Below are positions 12,801 through 16,022 of a DNA stretch of 16,022 bases, one piece after another (the first letter of the stretch is position 1; the number at the start of each line of letters is the position of its first letter). Below the pieces are notes generated by a model. The model was not told the origin of the DNA and made no database searches. It saw only the letters and a program-made list of their open reading frames with translations. Both the position numbers and the translations under genes were made by a program. Origin of the DNA: an uncultured Lachnospiraceae bacterium (lineage in GTDB: Bacteria > Bacillota_A > Clostridia > Lachnospirales > Lachnospiraceae); assembly GCA_946614075.1 (NCBI GenBank), contig CAMOGO010000004.1, positions 1 to 16,022 of the forward strand, read 5' to 3'.

Positions 12801-12864
12801 CAGGTCCAGGACATGATAATATGAGCTTGACAGGGAATCGCGAGAAGACCTGAAAAAGGACCTG
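12801..12864 (+). other. Inverted repeat in the thiM leader
   Basis: CAGGTCC (12801-12807) and GGACCTG (12858-12864) are exact reverse complements flanking a TTGACA (12828-12833). No matching -10 box is found at the right distance, so a thiM promoter here is weak. No second riboswitch is recognisable in this gap. Confidence 0.35.
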
Positions 12865-12884
12865 GAAGAGAGGGGAAACGTCTG

Positions 12885-13733
12885 ATGAAGGACTTCTGTG
12901 AAAAGATTTGGGAGCGCTATGAGGATGTCCGCCTGCATGGCGGCCTGATCCACTGCATCAGCAATACCATCACGATCAACGATTGTGCCAACATCCTTCT
13001 GGCAGCCGGGGCGTCGCCCACAATGGCTCACCATCCGGCTGAGGTGAGCGAGATCACCGCGGCAGCGGCGGCTTTCGTGGGAAATCTCGGCGCGACGGAG
13101 AATTTTGACGCGATGGAAATATCGGTGAAGACGGCAAAAGAGCACGGGATTCCCAGCGTGATCGACCCGGTCGGCTGCGGAGGGTCTACGTTCCGGCGCG
13201 ACTATTTTTCCCGGCTTTCCCGGATCGGACTTACCTGTGTCCGGGGAAATTACTCGGAAATCCGTGCCCTTTCCCAGCACCGGGCGACGGCAGCAGGCGT
13301 GGACGCCCATGACGGCGGACAGGACATCGAGCGGATCGCCGCAAGCTTTGCTTCCGACCTCGGAGCCGTCGTGGCCGCCTCCGGCGCGGTCGATATCCTG
13401 ACCGATGGAAAGAGACTTTTCCGCATCCACAATGGCAGCCCCTGGATGTCCCGGATCACCGGCTCCGGGTGCATGCTCTCCTGCCTGGTGGGAGCTTTTC
13501 TCGGAAGAGAGGCAAAGCGGCCCGACCGCGATGATTTACTCGCCGTGACAGCCGCCTGTGTGGCAATGAACCTCTGCGGCGAGATCGGCGCCGAGCGGAC
13601 GGAAGCCCTGCTGCAGGCCTCCGGCGGGACGGAGGGCGGAACCATGACCTTCCACCGCGAGATGCTGGACGCTGTCAGCCGCTTACGAGAAGAGGATTTC
13701 CAGACCAGGACGAAGGTGGAGAGAGTATTTTAG
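12885..13733 (+). CDS. thiM: Hydroxyethylthiazole kinase
   Basis: A 282-residue ribokinase-fold enzyme that phosphorylates hydroxyethylthiazole, the salvage route to the thiazole half of thiamine. Motifs: HCISNTITINDCANILLAAG with ASPTMAHHPAEV (substrate site, ~23-54), GNLGATE, DPVGCGGSTFRR (the usual form is DPVGAGAT-x-FR), VRGNYSEI (RGN-E), and ITGSGCMLSCLVGAFLG, where the Cys before MLS is the conserved active-site cysteine and G-x-G-C forms the anion hole. Length is normal. AGAGAGGGG precedes the ATG. A terminator separates it from thiW, yet its function belongs to the operon. Confidence 0.95.
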   Translation: MKDFCEKIWERYEDVRLHGGLIHCISNTITINDCANILLAAGASPTMAHHPAEVSEITAAAAAFVGNLGATENFDAMEISVKTAKEHGIPSVIDPVGCGGSTFRRDYFSRLSRIGLTCVRGNYSEIRALSQHRATAAGVDAHDGGQDIERIAASFASDLGAVVAASGAVDILTDGKRLFRIHNGSPWMSRITGSGCMLSCLVGAFLGREAKRPDRDDLLAVTAACVAMNLCGEIGAERTEALLQASGGTEGGTMTFHREMLDAVSRLREEDFQTRTKVERVF

Positions 13734-13745
13734 ATTGTCTCGATG

Positions 13746-13774
13746 ACGCAGGGCATGCCCTGCGTTCTTTTTTT
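13746..13774 (+). terminator. Intrinsic terminator after thiM
   Basis: The perfect palindrome ACGCAGGGCATGCCCTGCGT (13746-13765) forms an 8-bp stem with a CATG loop, followed by TCTTTTTTT. Confidence 0.92.
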
Positions 13775-13797
13775 GAACAAGAGTTAGTCATAACTAC

Positions 13798-13826
13798 TTG
13801 ACAAACGGAGATTTACGCTGTATAAA
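13798..13826 (+). promoter_or_regulatory. Strong promoter of the small Cys-cluster gene
   Basis: TTGACA (13798-13803), 17 bases, TATAAA (13821-13826). An operator-like AGTTA-GTCA-TAACT (13782-13795) lies just upstream, and GTTAGTC (13783-13789) is inversely repeated as GACTAAC (13853-13859) beyond the start site. GACTAACC also occurs at 8284-8291 by the marR -35 box. Confidence 0.7.
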
Positions 13827-13914
13827 TAGAACATCCAAGAGAAATTAGCATAGACTAACCGATGCGCTCGGGCCTTGCCGGGCACCGGACTTGATAAGGG
13901 AGTTTGATGATCAT

Positions 13915-14205
13915 ATGACGAAACTGCAGCATAGGATGGTTCGCGAGCAGAGGCAGTATGAATATCGTACGATGCTCGAGATGGCGAGCCTGGTCTGCCG
14001 CAAGGAAGCGGACGAAGAGATAGACTGCATGCACTGTGAGGAGTGCAGCTGCCCTGCCAAGCCTCAGGCGGCAGAGGCCAAGGAGCTTCTGAGCAGTGAG
14101 ATGCGGGACAAGATCCGCCAGACGATGCGGTTTTCCGGATCCCGTATGCTGGCTTCCAGAAAGGGAAATGCCCGGTGGGAGCTGGTCGGAGCGGAGGCCG
14201 AGTAA
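13915..14205 (+). CDS. Small protein with a CxxCxxCxC cluster
   Basis: A 96-residue protein I do not recognise. It is mostly charged and helical in appearance. The centre carries C38-x2-C41-x2-C44-x-C46, with C28 nearby, an arrangement suited to bind zinc or another metal. The basic C-terminal part (MRDKIRQTMRFSGSRMLASRKG) could touch nucleic acid; that is a guess. The frame is open from a TTG at 13891, but ATG 13915 is preferred, with AAGGGAG (13896-13902) twelve bases upstream; ATG 13936 is an alternative. A consensus promoter before it and a strong terminator after it make it a single-gene unit, which supports it being real. Confidence 0.65.
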   Translation: MTKLQHRMVREQRQYEYRTMLEMASLVCRKEADEEIDCMHCEECSCPAKPQAAEAKELLSSEMRDKIRQTMRFSGSRMLASRKGNARWELVGAEAE

Positions 14206-14258
14206 ACAAAGGCATTTACACACTTTTCTTCCAATAAAATAGTCTGTACCAAGCGAAA

Positions 14259-14284
14259 AGGACTGCCGCAAGGCAGTCCTTTTT
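14259..14284 (+). terminator. Intrinsic terminator after the small gene
   Basis: AGGACTGCC (14259-14267) pairs with GGCAGTCCT (14272-14280) around a GCAA tetraloop region, with AAAA before and TTTTT after, so it could work in both directions. The 90-nt repeat begins directly after the T-tract. Confidence 0.9.
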
Positions 14285-14374
14285 GTGCACACGGCCGCCC
14301 AAAGGTAAATGTTGCCTTATGGCAACGGGCGGCCGGCGCAGCGAGTAGGAGTCGGGTAAACCTCCTCCTACTCG
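14285..14374. repeat. 90-nt two-hairpin repeat, copy 2
   Basis: Matches 9151-9240 at 83 of 90 bases. Both hairpins are kept: the tetraloop of hairpin I changes TTAC to TTAT, and hairpin II becomes fully paired (CGAGTAGGAG / CTCCTACTCG). Most differences lie in loops or convert a wobble to a Watson-Crick pair, so structure rather than sequence seems preserved. Like copy 1 it starts exactly at the end of a terminator T-tract. Confidence 0.8.
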
Positions 14375-14384
14375 ATCATGAAGA

Positions 14385-14411
14385 GAAGACAAAGAACCGT
14401 CCCCTGTCTTC
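14385..14411. repeat. GAACCGTCCCC hairpin repeat, right copy
   Basis: GAAGACA (14385-14391) and TGTCTTC (14405-14411) are perfect 7-bp arms around AAGAACCGTCCCC. The core is the same as at 21-32 and 44-55, whereas the arms differ completely yet remain complementary. It lies just beyond the stop codon of the minus-strand protease and may end its transcript. Confidence 0.7.
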
Positions 14412-14421
14412 GCTGTCTTCC

Positions 14422-16022
14422 TTAGTTCAGCCGGATGCTGGTGAGGCAGTTCATCAGGAGGGTTGCGTAGCTTGCATCCACATCCATCGGGACAGCTAAG
14501 CCGTTTGTGCCGTAGAAATTGATGAAGCCGACGTCGACGTTACCCATGTAAAGGACGTCGCTGGTATCGATGCAGGAATCGAGCCGTACCAGGACCTCTT
14601 TTCCATCAACACCTGTCGCGGAGGCAATCGCGATATACTCATCACCGAGGTTGTCGTAGGATCCGACATATTCATCGCTTATGACGGCGATATTGCTTAA
14701 GTAAGGGAAGGAGGCGAAGCCGTCCAGATCCAGCTGATACTGGATGCTCTGCTCCCAGATTCCAAGCATTCCGCCGGCGGTCGGATTCGTAAGGACCGGA
14801 GCGTACCGGTAGAGGAAGGCGTACAGCGTGCTCTGCCAGTAATCGTAAGCAGCCTGGCTCTTCATCGTGCCGCCAAGCATCTGGTAGAAGAAGAACACCA
14901 TGGAGGGGTTAGCCGGGTCGAAGCATACGACATTTGCGTTTCCGGTGAGGTGGTCGGAGTGGTCCACGATAGTCCAGCCGGCCGGATAATTCATGGTGAT
15001 CAGTCCGTTATTGTAAAGGGCGAGCGGCAAGGTCGTCGCGTCAAACGGTGCCGGCTCGGTCTCAGCCGGTTCCGTCTCGGCAGGCTCCGTCTCGGGCGGT
15101 GCAGGCTGAGTTTCAGGCGGTGCGGGCTGAGTCTCGGGTGGTGCCGGCTCAGTCTCGGTCGGACCATCATCATTTCCGCTCTGTCCGGTATAAACATCCG
15201 CCGGGTACAGCCCGGTGAAGGGGGCGCAGAGGATGCTGTCGCCGGCATTCAGCTGCAGCAGGACGAGCCCCACCTGGGTGACGTCTTGCCAAGCGGTGCC
15301 GTCATAGATGTAATCCACCCATGCACCATCCGCTTCCTGCCACTCAAAGACGACCGCGTAGGTTCCGGCGGGAACCAGGATCGAGGCAGCGCCGTCTTCG
15401 TCCGGGAAACTCTTGTACAGGATGTGGCCGTTTGCGTCTGCCATGGCGAGCATCGTGTCGCTGGATGCATATTCGTCGATGACCGGGATCGTGATGCGGG
15501 CATAGCCCTCGCGGGTTGCTGTCAGAGCGTTTGTCTTGATATTTCCGATCAGACCATTTGCCTGGAAGATATCATAGATCTTGTCCCGCCATCCCTCCAG
15601 TCCGAGGATATCCGCGCTGGCCATCAGGACGGCGCAGAGGTCGTTGTAGTTGGCGCGGGGGGTCAGGATTTCGATGGAGGTGAACCAGAGATTGACCTCG
15701 TCGATGTAGGACATGCCGGCTGCGTAAAGCTCGTAGGCGATCCGGTTGGTCAGGGAGCTGTTGATATGGACGCCGCCATGGTCATTGCCGGTACCGGGGT
15801 TGGTGGCCTCGGGCAGGTAATAGACGTCACCGGCATACTGGGGCTGTTCGTACAGCGTCGGTTCGCTCATGCTGCGGACAACGTGCCCGCTGCTTTCGCC
15901 GAGGAGCCACTCCTCATCGACCGTCTCGCGGTAGGACATTTCGATCAGGTTGCCCATGATGTCACAGGAGGACTCGTTGATGGCGCCGGCATAGTTCTCA
16001 TAGATCATCCCCTGCATGGAGT
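14422..16022 (-). CDS. Thermolysin-like (M4) metalloprotease, C-terminal part
   Basis: The gene runs off the right edge; about 532 residues are visible. The first visible part matches the helical C-terminal half of M4 proteases: YENYAGAINESSCDIMG, whose Glu corresponds to the third zinc ligand (Glu166 in thermolysin), and NDHGGVHINSSLTNRIAYEL, with the Asp and His matching Asp226 and His231. The HExxH zinc motif must lie beyond the window. A linker of PPETQPA/ETEPA repeats (encoded at about 15047-15165) joins a final ~200-residue domain starting LALYNNGLITMNYPAGW, which I do not recognise with confidence. Such proteins are secreted and degrade extracellular or surface proteins. The GAAGACA hairpin repeat lies 11 bases beyond the stop. 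Confidence 0.85.
   Translation of the reverse strand, partial: SMQGMIYENYAGAINESSCDIMGNLIEMSYRETVDEEWLLGESSGHVVRSMSEPTLYEQPQYAGDVYYLPEATNPGTGNDHGGVHINSSLTNRIAYELYAAGMSYIDEVNLWFTSIEILTPRANYNDLCAVLMASADILGLEGWRDKIYDIFQANGLIGNIKTNALTATREGYARITIPVIDEYASSDTMLAMADANGHILYKSFPDEDGAASILVPAGTYAVVFEWQEADGAWVDYIYDGTAWQDVTQVGLVLLQLNAGDSILCAPFTGLYPADVYTGQSGNDDGPTETEPAPPETQPAPPETQPAPPETEPAETEPAETEPAPFDATTLPLALYNNGLITMNYPAGWTIVDHSDHLTGNANVVCFDPANPSMVFFFYQMLGGTMKSQAAYDYWQSTLYAFLYRYAPVLTNPTAGGMLGIWEQSIQYQLDLDGFASFPYLSNIAVISDEYVGSYDNLGDEYIAIASATGVDGKEVLVRLDSCIDTSDVLYMGNVDVGFINFYGTNGLAVPMDVDASYATLLMNCLTSIRLN

Overview
The window looks like chromosomal DNA of a gut-type Clostridia bacterium, most likely Lachnospiraceae or a close relative. 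This rests on the kinds of genes present (an ECF sigma/membrane anti-sigma pair, DUF4317, PrsW, CytX/ThiW thiamine salvage), strong AGGAGG-type ribosome binding sites, fairly GC-rich genes with AT-rich promoter regions, and intergenic DNA full of hairpin repeats. The assignment is an inference from content, not a database match.

Layout. 1-657: gene-free, with three unrelated short tandem repeats and a GAACCGTCCCC hairpin repeat. 658-2290 (minus): an argD-like aminotransferase behind a ~370-nt leader that carries a palindromic upstream site, a consensus promoter, a 7-codon ORF (VKLQNIH) and a hairpin that begins right after its stop codon. 2375-4469 (plus): an ECF sigma factor and a membrane anti-sigma-like protein with a C-terminal FMN-binding-like domain. 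4466-4870 (minus): a second copy of the palindrome/promoter/VKLQNIH/hairpin module with no gene behind it, ended by its own terminator, so a candidate ~330-nt RNA. 5083-6091: a MoaE-like protein and a DUF4317 protein with overlapping ends. 6254-8247: a lipoprotein with a C-type lectin-like domain, then a PrsW-type membrane protease. 8428-8913: a MarR regulator. 9010-13733: a TPP riboswitch and the thiamine salvage genes thiE, thiD, cytX, thiW and thiM. 13915-14205: a small cysteine-cluster protein. 14422 to the right edge (minus): the C-terminal part of a thermolysin-like (M4) protease.

How the genes fit together. CytX would import hydroxymethylpyrimidine, which ThiD phosphorylates twice. ThiW would be the substrate-binding subunit for thiazole import, and ThiM phosphorylates the thiazole. 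ThiE joins the two halves. The riboswitch shuts the operon off when TPP is plentiful. The sigma/anti-sigma pair, the lipoprotein, PrsW and the secreted protease point to an envelope-facing neighbourhood.

The most unusual content is non-coding: (i) the two matching leader modules, whose tiny ORFs differ only at synonymous positions; (ii) a 90-nt two-hairpin repeat present twice, each time directly after the T-tract of a terminator; (iii) hairpin repeats with a constant GAACCGTCCCC loop and different but self-complementary arms.
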